Shown here: piece by piece, positions 42,553 through 55,704 of the stretch | Position numbering within the stretch: the first letter of the stretch is position 1 | Layout: each line of letters opens with the position of its first letter | NCBI GenBank assembly: GCA_900491605.1 | Contig: UESW01001863.1 | Location: forward strand, 62,001 to 126,000 | DNA: 64,000 nucleotides | Source of the DNA: Calamus simplicifolius | Lineage: Eukaryota > Streptophyta > Magnoliopsida > Arecales > Arecaceae | Direction of reading: 5' to 3' | The notes under the pieces: model-generated | The model's input: the letters and a program-made list of their open reading frames with translations, nothing else | What the model was told of the DNA's origin: nothing | The model's database searches: none | Made by a program: the position numbers and the translations under genes

Positions 42553-43053
42553 TGTTAGTAATACTGATGTATATGTTGTACTTGTGGTGGGATATGAACG
42601 AAACAAGAAACCAAATTTCGAGAAGCCGTAGGGGAGCAGAAGAAATTGGACTCGTCGTTTAAGCACTTCCCCAAGCCCTCGAACCTCTCATTTCATTTGT
42701 GCTCTTGGTGACACACCAATCACCCATGTCCATTTCCATCCAACCTTTCGCTAAATGCCTCACCATCCTTCTTTCCTTGCTGGTATCTGATGATGAATCA
42801 TCGATTCGGTATCACATGCTGTGTTAGCTCACCACATGTATTATTATTCTATTTTGCTAGTGATGTAGCATGTTAGTTTTAGTCCCACATTAGGAGAGCA
42901 AAACTATCACTAGCTTATAATGGAGCTATGTGCAAACCTACGCCATAGCAACCGCTTGTAACCCAATGACCCCTAGAGGAGGGTGAAACTTCCTTCTTCT
43001 CTAACGTTAGAAGGATAACAAGCTGGGACCTATTGTACCAAACCATCGTCCTA
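42553..43053 (+). pseudogene. 7SL RNA copy 2, internally deleted
   Basis: The 5' flank from 42,553 aligns with copy 1. The USE is AGTCCCACATTA (42881-42892; CG changed to TA), followed by TTATAAT at 42915-42921, a better TATA than copy 1. The transcribed part from about 42,942 starts GCCATAGCAACCGCTTGTAACCC and ends near GGGACC...CCAAACCATCGTCC at 43,053. Most of the middle (roughly 150 bases) is missing and no T-run terminator follows. It is a pseudogene whose promoter was copied with it. Confidence 0.75.
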
Positions 43054-43092
43054 TATATTATCTTCTTATATATATATATATATATATATATA

Positions 43093-44111
43093 CAAATAGT
43101 GTTTCTAACCGTATTCATTTGTGCATGTTACGCTTAAGATATCAATTGTTGCTGCACCATATAAAATCTAACCCATCTGTCATTTCATTTAAAACGAAAC
43201 ATGCAAAATACTCCAACAATGCAAGGAGTTAAATTTAAAAAATATCAAAAATAATTTGATTTGTCATTCCTAATTCGAATCATGATTCAAATACCATTCT
43301 TGCATTCAGAGAGATGTGCGAGCCTAAAAGAAAAAAAAATTGCATGAAACCACTTGTAAATATACAAATCTACACGAAAGAAAATTTTTTAATGATGGTT
43401 GAGAAAAGTTTATGCAAAGGCTATGCTTTCGAAAGTATCAAAACTTGATTATTGGACTACAAGGCTTATTTCTTCTTTCTGTAATATTTCTCAATCTGAA
43501 TTGAGAATCGAACACCTCCTTTATTAGGAGTTTTATCAAAGGAAATAGAAAATAAGGTCCCAAATCTATCTAAAGCTCTATAGCTTTGAAGGAAAGAAAA
43601 TTTTGATGATAATCAAATAACTTTATATGAAAACTATGGTCTCTCATTTGCCCTTCTTCCTCACATCTAGCTAGGTTTATTGAAGAAACATGCAAGAATT
43701 CAATAGGATAGAAGAGAAACAGAACTAGTTGAATCCTAATGCAATAAAAGACTGGCCTGTGATTGAATTGATCTATTGCATGAGTGTTACATTAATATGA
43801 ATTGAAAATAAGGAAGAAGAATAATCTGTGTTCTAATCCTCAAGTAAAGATAAGTTAATATTATAAATAAGATAGGTTAAAATGATTGATATATCAAAGG
43901 TCTTCCATCCATCATCATTAAACATATAAGTAAAGGAGAAGGCAACGAACTCCCAACTATTAAGAGATGTATCAGACTCGAGAGCAAACATAAATGCTTT
44001 TAGCATGGCTCCCTGCTGAAGTGGTAAATGAAGAGACCTTTTGTATCCACCAAATCAAAGTATTATTGGTCATAAATGAATCTTTTGTATCAAATGAAAA
44101 ATAGATGGATC

Positions 44112-44172
<61 letters not shown>

Positions 44173-46387
44173 CCTAATTCATCATCAAAGGCTTTAATCA
44201 AAAATAGGGTATAAATTATGAAGAGACCTTTAATCTAGTCATCAAAGTCGCAAGATTTTATCTTTTTCTATTTTTAAAAGGAAATCTATATAACAACTAG
44301 ATATCAAAAATGTATTTTTTATTGGAGAGCTTAATGATCTTGCCTACATAAAGCAAACCATAAGGTTTTTGGATCCTTGGTAGCTCAACTAGGTTTATAA
44401 ACTTAATCATTCTCTCTATGGGGTCAAATAAGTCCCCAAGGCATATTTTAATCATTAAGCGCACACCTCATCCATCTTAGCTTTGATGGATCAAAGGTTA
44501 ACTCATCACTATTCATCAATAAAACTCAACGTTGCATATTCATGTTATTAATTTGAATAGATGATATAATTTTGACAAGCAATTGTCAAACATCTCTTCG
44601 AAACCTGATATTGGCCCTTCAACAAAGTTTACGTTAACGGACTTTGGTCTGTCTTCAATCCACTTAACTGTTTTCTAAGAATAGATGTTCATTGAACCAC
44701 ATTTGATCTTCTCACTTAAACCAAATATAGATCTAAACTCATCTCCATGCTAGTCTATTGTGAGTCAAAGCCTTTTCTTTGGTGATAAACTATATTGGGA
44801 TCCATCTGATTAGAAAAATATTCTTGATGCATCATAGCACCTTACTCTCATGTAGCTTGATATCGCTCAAGTTATCAATCAAGCCTATTAATTTATGCAT
44901 CATCTAACTAATGTGAACTTGATAGTTGTTAAATGAATCTAAAGCATTTAAAGTATATGGACTTCACATGCAACGATCCTCTTCAACTTTTTTTTAGTGC
45001 AAACTCTAATACGGACTATATTAGTGACCTTGATTATAGGCGACATGTTAGCAGCTTCAAGGACCTAGTCTTATAGGTTTAAAAAGTAAGTTAAATATAA
45101 AGGCATAATAAATGCTAGATGCAAATTTTCTTGGATCCAAAATCTGCTACAAGAGTTGGCCCATCACCAATCTCACAAACCCATGCTACAGATTAACAAA
45201 TTAAGTGCATCTATCTCACTGCTAATCTAATATTCCTTGCATATATCAAAAAAGTTATTATTAGTTATCATTTTGCCAAAGTTGCTTAGAATCATTTTTA
45301 AGAATATCTTATAACATCTATGTATCAATTTGCTAACATCTTTGCTCAAAAGACTTTTTTCTTAAAGTTTCTCTCCTCTATGATCTAAGCTTATGATCTA
45401 TCCTCACTTTTCACTTGCGAAATGGTGTTGACTAAGATGATTTCTTATCTACTTGAATTAGAATTTTAAATTTATATTCAAATTTTGAAATCATATATTG
45501 TAATCATATCCACTTAAACTGGTAATCTATCTCCCTTCATATCCAAGTAAATTGGAAATGTATCACCATACACAACAAACTTAATCCTCTCTTTTTTTAA
45601 AAAAAGAGCGAGGTTTTACATATTAGTAGACCACACTTTGAAATACAATCCAAGGTGTAAGCCTATTAAGATGCTTTCATTTTCATAGATTGAATTAGTT
45701 ATTAGATATTGCTATCAATGATGCTGCAGTATAGGAGTAGGAAACTAAAGGTCCATTGGATAGAAATATTAAGCAATCTAGGAAAACAATTTATTAAAAA
45801 GAGTCAAGAGTCTAGTTAGTTTGAAATTCATAATATGGCACACGTAATTTTTCTACAATTTTTCTAGATTTTTCTAAAATTTTGGAGGGGGCTTGAGTCC
45901 TGACAAATATTTGGACTTTACAAGACAATTAAGAACACTGTTAAAAATTGAGAAAGGTACCTTGCAGCTTCTCGAGTAATAAGGGTGTTTATAGTGGCCA
46001 TTAAGAAGATTACTCCATGGCAAAAGGTTGTTGCAAAGAGAAAGAATAGGAGTATCAAAGATGATTAGATTCATGATAGCATAAATTAATTTTTTTCATA
46101 ACTTATTTGGCAAGATTGCCAATTAACTACCACTTACTTAACTGAGTGCCCACCATCCGCCATTAATTATGGATGAGTGATAGCTTTGACTTAAGCCATT
46201 CGTGCCCTTAACTTCATCTAGAGCTAGAGGAAAGAGCTGTACCTTTATTAGATACCTTGAACACTTCAAAAGATACATGTTTATTTATAGTTAAAGAAGA
46301 AAATGGAACTGTGACTGGAGTCAAACCTTGAGATGTCATTCTCCCAAAGAGGGGTGAGGTTAATAGCAACCTCTCATTTGTTTTCTT
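43093..46387. other. AT-rich, no gene seen
   Basis: Nothing recognised on either strand apart from the compound (CA)n(TA)n tract at 44,112-44,171. Short frames such as 45,874-46,074 (minus) show no family motif. Confidence 0.4.
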
Positions 46388-46622
46388 GTTTAGGAACCAA
46401 TGTCCCATGTCCAATTCCATCCAAACTTTCATTAAATACCTCACCATCCTCCTTTCCTTGCTGGTATCTGATGGTAAGTTAACAATTCCGGCTCCTGTCA
46501 CCCGTGCCATGCTAGTTTAGTCCCCTAAAATTATTGTTTGCTTGATAATCGTCGAGTCAGCTAGCACTGGCTTGTAACCCAAGTGGAGGCTACCCAGCAA
46601 ACAAACCACCATCTTTTTTTTT
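46388..46622 (+). pseudogene. 7SL RNA copy 3, reduced to its two ends
   Basis: The 5' flank (CCCATGTCCAATTCCATCCA, CCTTGCTGGTATCTGATG) matches copies 1 and 2. The USE is broken (TAGTCCCCTAAAATT). From about 46,551 it reads GTCGAGTCAGCTAGCACTGG, CTTGTAACCCAAGTGG, then jumps to AAACAAACCACCATC and a T-run at 46,613-46,622. Only about 45 bases of the 5' end and 20 of the 3' end of 7SL remain. Confidence 0.78.
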
Positions 46623-47513
46623 CCCATTATATTTGAATTAACTAATTAAATCTCTGATTTCGAAACAAGAGCTAAACACAACATGTACCTTTTTGGTTTT
46701 GAAGTTGTTTGAAATATATTTAAAAAAGATAATTATAAAAATAAAGTTTTGTGAAGATAAGAAGGAAAAACACGAGAGCATTTCACTAATTTTGCAAGGA
46801 TCGAAATAACCATTTATTTAATTTCACATCAAAAGTCCATTATCAAGTACAAGAATATCCATGAACTCTAATGGATAAAGTTTTTTTCCTAGTCATTTTT
46901 GGATGAAATCACTGTACATCAGGGGCCTCAGCTAATGCACCAGTCGATAGAAATCAGCAGAATATTACAATGATACAATTAAAAAGATTCTTCAGGAGTG
47001 CATGCTTTTTGAAAGCTACAGCAATAGAATGAATCAGAGCATCCATTTTTTGAAGGCAGTAGGAAAAATCACAAAATAGTGGAAGGACTTGGATGCCGTT
47101 CATGACCTCAAGACATTTCAGTGTCCCACTCGCATGCAACTCCCATTCAGTAATCAGATGCAATGGATGCTGGGACTGTACAACTATTCATTGGCTTCTA
47201 GCTTCAAAAGGTTTCAAAACCAAATGCAGATTATCGATAGTTCACAAACTCTGAAGTATACATCACTGGACAGAAGTACAAAACACTGGCAGGACGGTCC
47301 TGCACGTAAAAGCAACTCTATTGACAAAAAAACAAACCTCAAACATAATGGACAAACAATCATATGAAGATTACAAAGATGAACGTATACATTCAAGCAA
47401 CTAATGACACAGCCCTATGATGTTAACAAAGTAGGTGTACATATACATTCAAGCAACTAATGGCACATCCAACCAGAAGACGGCCATCTCTCCCAAGTCC
47501 GAGCAGAAGATTT
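46623..47513. other. Probable 3' UTR and flank of the GPX-like gene
   Basis: Downstream, on the minus strand, of the stop codon at 47514. No other coding sequence is recognised; the frames at 46,954-47,396 are not convincing. Confidence 0.35.
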
Positions 47514-48132
47514 CTAAATCTCTCCAAGTGCTTTCCGGATGTCTTTCTACAAATTATAAGCCAAAAGGAGAAAATTAAGCAAATAAAGAAATAAAATGTG
47601 ATATATATATATATATATATATATATACTTGATCTGGCTACACTCAAAAAGAATTTCTACTTAGATCCAGTTAGTTAGATATTGATTGGTTGATTAAGGT
47701 CCCACATTAATGATTTGAGCTATTGAAGATGATCTACTGTTTTCAAATTTGTACCCTAAAAAATTATGTGATTTGAAAAATCCAATTCTATTCATCAAGA
47801 GGTCAAAAAATATGTATTGTTTCACGCTATTTATATGTCTCCATCTTTTATCATAATATATGAAATAGAACATATTTTTAGGCCTCTTGATGTGTGGCCC
47901 GAGGTCTCTAAATCTTTTTTTTTTTTTGGTACATGCACTTTAGAGGTAGTAAACAATCGGCTGTCCAATGTAGACAAATCGAATCAATAGAAATACTCTC
48001 GAATGTAGCTAGCTACATTATATGTACTCAACTCAAATAATCTAAGCCTTTTCCCAACTACATAGGGTTAGCTATATGAATCTACTTTCTCCACTCTGCT
48101 CTATTCAGGACTAAGTCGACATTCAAAACTAC

Positions 48133-48183
<51 letters not shown>

Positions 48184-48394
48184 GAGAGAGAGAAAGAGAG
48201 ATAGATAGATAGATAACAAATGCATACTTCGATAGACAATGGGGCGGTTGTTGGCCCATATCGAGCAATCACTTTACCCTCCTTATTGACTAGAAACTTT
48301 GTAAAATTCCACTTGATTCGAGATACCAGTATACCAGGTTTGCTTGCTTAAGAAATTTATAAACTGGTACTGCATCTGAACCATTTACTTCAAC

Positions 48395-51300
48395 CTACAC
48401 AAGAGACATTAACAATTAATTAAAAGAAAAGAAAAACCATCAGACATGCAAGAGAACAGAATGAAGAAGCCAGCCATGTGGCATATCAACCATTTTGTGT
48501 ATGTAAATTGACACATGAATACATAAGCAAATAAACTGGATCACATGTAACCAGATGGCTATATAAGAATTGGCACCTGCGTCTGGAAATAATCACACAA
48601 TATATGATATTTATTTGGTCAAGTTTGGATCATATTAGATACCAGATTATCCAATAGCAGAAAAAACATGCAATCTAATATTATGCTTAAATCATATTAC
48701 ACAAATAATCCTTAACAAGCCAAGATGAAGCTCCAGTATAAATGGGTATATGTGTTAATACTAGAGGATCTGAATAATATAACATAGACACCCCTTTCAT
48801 GCCACTGAAAGTTGTGCCCCTATTGCAACCTCAACTTGTAGTATAGTCAGAAGCTTCATGGGGATTCAATCTGTTTGTGTATCAACCAAATATTGTAGCA
48901 AATTGCCATGGCAACAAGTTGGCACAAAGCCCACCAGACACCCATACCAGAACAGACCACATCACCAAGATGGATTATAACTTGGACTTTGAATTTTCAC
49001 TCAGGTGCCTTTTCCATTCACATTTGCAACATTCATTCCTTTTGTTTTAAACTAGGACTGACACATAAGACATAACTTCACATATTTGTTTCATCAAGTT
49101 CCCTCAATGCCCTAGTTTTGGGTTGCTCCTTGTTGCTAGACAAGTATGGATGTTAAAGTAGATCCTTCTAATTGGTTATCATCTGTCATTTGGATTCTAC
49201 ATGGCCTCTGAAAAAAATATTCACCTAGTTATGTCAAACAATAGGCGACTTCCATCCTTTTTCCATGGAGTCATCTGTTACTATATGGAAATTAAAAATT
49301 GGTGACTCTACTTCACTCAAGCTTGCTTAAGTCACCCAGCCAATGCTTTAGTCTCAAGTTCTAACTTATCCACAACACCCACTGGCTATGTTGTATCAAG
49401 TAACTGACTGCCAGTATCAACTAATTCCTCATTGATTTACAATCCTCACAACTTGAAAAAAATCATGAGGTTGTGTTTGAGGATGTTGCATCATTAAAAC
49501 GAGTGATAACTTATTATCCGATAATGAGCAAGGAATATTCATGTTTCTGCTAAACAAGGTCTATTGAACTCATAATTCATTGGATACATTTTATGAATGT
49601 CAGCTAACGACATTAAGTAAATTGATCCCAGTTGTTCAATCAATTGATAAGTAGAGACATTCTTTGATAAATGATCACTATGAGTCAGACCAAATAGAAT
49701 TTAATCAATCTCTTTTTGTACCATTAAGGTGGAAAACTGAACCAAGAATTCTCTTCTTTTATTATCAATTGAATAACTGTTTGCAACCCAGGATTCAATT
49801 GTACTATCAATCCAATCACCATTCACATTTTTCCTCTCTTTTATCAATGAATAAAACTCTTGGATGACTTATATGTCTCATTTTTCTCAAAAAACCGATT
49901 CGATTGATGGTATTTCATATGATACTTATAAGGTCGATGAGATTGGTATACAATATTTCTTCTTAGAATGTATTGATTTGACCCCATAAGTAGAAGCAAG
50001 TTGATGAAATTGCTATATTATAGTTTTTCATAGATGAAATGCTAAGCTGTTGAGGTCACCATTCTAAAGGTTGATCTGCTTGATAGCACTTCCATTAAGG
50101 CTCCCTTCAGCAGCCAAATTTACATGCAGCTGAATTTATCAAATCTATCATAAGGTATTGTATTTGTCCAGCACGTTTACAGATCATGCAAAGCATCCCA
50201 ACATCTTTAGTGACCAAAACAAGGGCATCTCGATTAATTAAAGATGCAAAACCTAGATCAACATAGCCTAAAGTGACATATAGAAAAAGAAATTAAATTA
50301 ATATTACTGGATGGAGAAATAGATACATCAGTTGAAACAGTTTCAGCAAGATGTGCATGATCTACATGGGGCCTCATTGTCTCTGTCTTACCACAGTTAA
50401 CCTCCTGATACAACAATCATAGGCAAAAGCCATGAAACAAGTGGAGTAAATGAGATAATAAGCTCATGATCAGTATATTAGTTAATTTTAAAAATACTCT
50501 GCCCAGATCTTGCTGAGATATCAGTCCTTATCAGTATCAGGCACTCACTAGTAAAATATAGTCAATATCTTGGCCCATATTATCTCAGCTAATGTGAAAC
50601 AATAGATCCTGAAACATTGGCCAATATGATATCAAAATTATCAGCCCCATATTTCCTAATCAGTTCTTCACCAGTTTAAATTATAATTGGTTATTAGATA
50701 TTCAAATTAATGTTATAAAATAGTAATTGATCTTGGATTTATATATCTGCAGAGATTTCACTGCTCAATTCCCAAGGCCCAATATACTAGTTAAGATCCA
50801 GGAATATCTAGGCCATACCATTTTTGGGCCAAATTCCATCTCAGCCACAAAAGTTGAGAAATTGTTGCATCCTGAGACTCAACCACTCACCAAGATTGCT
50901 GAGATCTCCAGACTTAAATAACTTCGAAGTGAGCGAAGCCGTACAGAACATCCATTATGAAAATGACAAAAAAACAGATGATAATTCCCTTTTTGCTTAG
51001 CAGAAATTTGATTGTTATGAGATGCAGAAATCCTGAAGAAGAGTATAAAAATCTAAAGTGGGCTACCACAGAGGCATCAAAAGCACTATACTCCTAAATC
51101 CTGCAATGACCATAAGTACTTCAACGGCCTACACATGGTCAACAAAGAAAAGGTGGGGAGGTAGCTGGAGAATGAGCAACACCACTTGTGAAATAAAAGT
51201 GGCCCAGGCATGTTTTCTAAGATAAACAAGTCTCGAAGCTATCAAGTTATCAAGTAGTAGAAACATTAAATGTGCTCGAAGACTCATCCGCTTTAAGATG

Positions 51301-54300
51301 CCATAGATGGAAGTAATTGTGAAGTGTCATTTATTGGCCTTGTTCTTGGCTAGCTTAACACAAGCACCAATTATGTGTTCAATGGCCTTGTAATAACAAA
51401 TTTGAGAAGCCAATATAGATTCAGAGCAACTGCCAGAAGATGATATAGGAGATGGTGAGCAGGCTTGTAAGAAACAATAAGGAACTAGTGATCAATATGG
51501 CAAAAGATAGTCCACATAAGAAGAGGGGAACAATAAAGAATTTGATTCAATCAACTCGACACCAGTCAACAAATGCAGTAGAAAGGAGGTATTTTGGTCA
51601 TGATATTGCTGATGCTTAGATAGTCCATAGAGGTGATTGTTGCCAATAGTCCCATCATCCCCAAACAGAGCTTGTGAATGTCATTCTCTCCACACAGACA
51701 GAGTAACAATGTTTGGTAAGATAGTAAAGTGGTAAATGGCTAGACTAAAGCAATAACCCTGAACTGTTGCAAAGTCATGCCATAATTGAATAGGAACAAT
51801 AACTAATCAAGAGACGAGCCATTTTAACAAATTGTCATTTATAACACTTTCAGTTTTTTTCTTTGGTAATTAGGGATACTACTATGAAATGTGATCGTGA
51901 ATCAGCATGTCATGAATTCATATGTAAAGTTTGATGAAAAAGAGCAAGCAAAGCAATTTCATGGTTCTTTAGGATTGATGACCTACAAGTATCTCAATGA
52001 GAGAAGCCAAGAAGTAGATGAAAACAAGATAGTACATGAGTTAATTAGGATGCATATAAATCACCCACCAGAAAACAAAAGAATGGTCCAGTAAACACCC
52101 AAAAAAGATAAAATAAAGGTCTTCATAACACAAAAAAAAACAGCTGATGAATGAAAATGCAATATGAGACTGCACCAAGAGGAGAAGAGATCAAGGGAAC
52201 AAGGGAGGGATGGAGGAAGATTAAGTACAAACAAAGCTAATTCACCATAAAAAGGATGAAATGGATATGAAAAACATCCAGAGAGACAACCAAAAAGAGT
52301 AGGGAAATCTTTTCCTAAAATCAAATATGGTCACAACCAGATACCAAGGGGCCATACAAAAGAATCAAATAAAGTAGTAAAATAGGGCTTCCACATCACA
52401 ATGAACAAAAGACAGTGACAGAGAAGGCTTACTGGAGCAGCCAGAGCTCTGGTGCCCTGTTAGACAATTTTAGGGTTGCATTAAACCCATCGATCTGTCT
52501 TCCAAGCAAAGTAGAGGCCAGAAAATAGTAAGAGGGCGACATGCCAAAAAAGTAGTACATGGTACCACCATGAGCAAAATCAAACATCCAAACCATCAGA
52601 TTCAAGCATCTTTTCAGTGCTTAGACAATAGTTCTAAAACCACCTCAATGAGCCATATTGTGACAACAGTGAACTAGTCAAAGATATCTTCACTAGCAAC
52701 AGCTGGCTGGGAACTAATTACTGAAATACAGTGATATTCTAGCCAGTAAAGTGAATTAATAGAACCCTTGTAAAGTGATGTAACAATCAAATGAAACAAC
52801 TAGATTGTTCAATGGAGACACCAACAATAACTGAAGCTTACAGGTGATGAAACCATTGTTATCCTATAACTTAAAGAAGCGCAAATATCGTCAATTTCCT
52901 TAATGCAACAGTCCAAATAAACATTGTACTGAAGTGAAGGCACAAAATTGTTAACCTACCAGGATACAGATAACTTGATCTATGCATGACAAATGTACAC
53001 ACCCTAACGTGGACGGGTTTCAGACTCTGTTTCTTCTTTCTTTTATGCTCTATAGTCTATACAGAAAAGCTTGCAGAACCGCAAGACAGAACTATGATTA
53101 CAATGAATTAGATAGAAGTTACAAGACATTAACTACTAAGTAGATGATACTAGAAGATATCTTTAGAGGTTTGAGCAATTACATTCAGTTGTTATCCAAG
53201 AGTGGTGTCAAATGCATTATCAAGTCATACCCACGAATAAAGTTAAATTATGAATCGATTTTCTTTAGCTTGAAAATATCAAGCGATTCCCAACAAGGCC
53301 AATTTATTCCCTTATCCTTTGTGAACCATTACTTACAGATGGTACTATAGTTTCTGCATAGAGCATCAGCATTTTGCATTCATTATCTTCAGGATTTCAC
53401 TAAACTCATTTCCATTGTTAAACTGTTTCTCGTTCATGTGTTTCTATACCCTTAGCCATGTTTCATCAAGTCCTACTGCAACCTGTATTCCTCTCCAGAG
53501 CACCCTACTTCAGTTGTTATGGTTGTAATTCTCTAGCTTGATTTGTCTAATGAAAAAAACATTCAACAACTTGTAAAGATTAAAAATTCAGTCTTTCCAA
53601 ATCTTTTCATAATCTAATTATCCTCAATCTTAATCATGATATTCAATGAATCTTCATGCTCCATTGCAGTGTCGTTGTTCATATAAGTATTGATGAGTGA
53701 CAGTAATGAATTTGATGAACTTGAGCAAATTTCTATCCATAATTCACTTCGCTTTTCCTTGATCAATACACAGCCTTCACTAGTGTTTGAACCCTGGACC
53801 TCTCCCAAGAGCAAGCCATTAGGCAAGAGGTGATATAATCCTTCAAGCATAATATTGTTCGATATTCATGAAAACTAGTCCCAATGCCAACATTAAAATA
53901 TTGATCATGATATAACCACTGAAAGAGTCTCTGTAGACTATCTTTCACAGTGAAATCGTGGCCAATAATCAATAAATCAGAAAAAACTCCTAGCAAAATC
54001 CTTCTAAACAATAAACATCTGTTCTTACTGAATATAATACAAAATTCTTACTTCCCTAGTCACAGAGCAAGCAGGCTACCCATGAGTCACATTCACATGA
54101 TCCCATGTGGTCAGAAATAAAGGCAATTGATAATTATACCCTTTTGTGTGAGTTTATAGTCCTTTTGGTCTGTCTCTCTAAACTGCCTAAGAAGACACAA
54201 CAGGAGTGCATAAATAAATATAAAAGGCATATTTAAAAATAGGCACTATAAAAATGTTAAGAATAATCCAAGAGCAGCTATATTATACCAGGATGGGAAG

Positions 54301-55435
54301 TAAGCTGACTTCTCATGAATCAACTCATGATCTCATGTGAAATGGTCTCTGATCTCTCAATGCATGTGTCTGTGTCTCTGTGTCTGTTAGTTTATCCCAT
54401 GACTACAGGGAGAAAATGGAATGAAACCAACTAAGAATATGGAACGTGTTAGTAGAGTAAGGACGTATACCGAGTAATCCATCGTCAGCCACATGTTCTC
54501 ATCAGATCGCTTGGGTCCAGAAAATAATGTTGCATCAAATCTTTGATAAAATATCATGATCATCCATGAGACATCACAGGCCAAATTTTTCCTCAAATAT
54601 CAGTATCATCGCAAACTTGGATTTCTGAAACAAGCACTACCTGTCATCCTCCATTTATCCATTGCACATTCCCAATGCTAGTTTATATTAGAAAGTTATA
54701 AATTAAACACTCAATTGTTAGTGATCTCAAACCTTCATCAGAACCTTTTTCCTCTCTAATATCATGAATTATCAGAAGTTCCAATCACATAAGCAAGCAT
54801 TGCATGTTATCCTTTAGATATCCATCTCACATGTTAAATGTTAGCATATAATAAAAAACAAGCAGACAAAGTTACATTATCCCTTACGAAAATTTTAAAG
54901 AAGAGTAATGTGAACTTCCTACTATTGGATCACATAGGATACTACAGACAAGAAGTGATTAAAGAAAACTTGGTGATATGTTGTTTACAAGCCTTTTGAA
55001 GTCACCTTAACCAACCAGATAGGTTTCAATAAAAATTCAAACTTATTAAAAAGCCACAAGAGAATGAATGATAAAAGCTAATGTAACATCTCAAGAAATA
55101 TAAACAATTGTCATCTGCCATTATTAATGGTGTAGGCAAAACATCAGATATAGCATGTATATTATTCCGCTTTAAAATATATTAGAATCTGAAGAACATG
55201 ACAAATCTTTTATAGTTACATTTATAGTAGCAAAATATGAAAAGTATATAAACAGCACCAACATAATCCACCTGTTTTTGTTTACATATAGGTTAATTAT
55301 ATGAAACCAAAAAAGTGGTACATGTCTGTGAAAATGTGCATGCATGTGCATTAGTATTTGCTTCGTGTATGCATATGTGAGAGAGCTACAACACTGTCTC
55401 TCTCTTCAGTAGTCATACAGCTAGAAAGTTTTTAC
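48395..55435 (-). other. 7-kb intron of the GPX-like gene
   Basis: Lies between donor GTAAAAAC at 55,435 and acceptor GTGTAG at 48,395. Contains the repeat copy at 50,045-50,275; otherwise no transposon ends, open frames with family motifs or RNA genes were recognised. Typical exon 4-5 introns in this family are far shorter, so an unrecognised insertion is likely. Confidence 0.5.
50045..50275. repeat. Diverged segment, copy 2 of 2
   Basis: Counterpart of 42,245-42,480, located inside the large GPX-like intron and in the same orientation. Confidence 0.6.
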
Positions 55436-55704
55436 CTTTCGGAAAATTGGATACTCAGCCTTGTATCTTGTGCAAGCAAAATTCTTTATCTCCTCATTTG
55501 TTCCTGGTTCTTGTCCCAAAAACTGATTGCATGGAAATGCTAAAATCTCAAAATCTGAACATTCCAAGTATTAAATAAGTCAGTTTCAATCCCATATTAA
55601 GAAAAAGGAGAAGAATTGTGAAAGATGATTTGGTTTGCGATAATGCAAAAACCATTACCCTGTATTTCAAAAAGCTCGATAAACTCTGTTGGAATTTAAT
55701 GAAG

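Larger units (their letters stand above)
47514..55704 (-). pseudogene. Glutathione peroxidase-like gene, exons 3-6
   Basis: Plant glutathione peroxidases are cysteine-type, thioredoxin-dependent peroxidases. Exon 4 (55,554-55,436) encodes DFEILAFPCNQFLGQEPGTN, EEIKNFACTRYKAEYPIFRK, including the FPCNQF motif. Exon 5 (48,394-48,228) encodes VEVNGSDAVPVYKFLK, then, after a one-base loss, KPGILVSRIKWNFTKFLVNK and EGKVIARYGPTTAPLSIE. Exon 6 (47,546-47,514) encodes KDIRKALGEI and stop. Splice sites AG/GT are intact and phases agree, except that exon 5 is 167 rather than 168 bases. Exon 3 is faint: TEFIELFEIQ before GGTAATGG at 55,659, with a stop just upstream. Exons 1-2, with the catalytic cysteine, are not found. 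The intron between exons 4 and 5 is 7.0 kb. Most likely a pseudogene or truncated copy; a sequencing error in exon 5 is possible. Confidence 0.82.
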
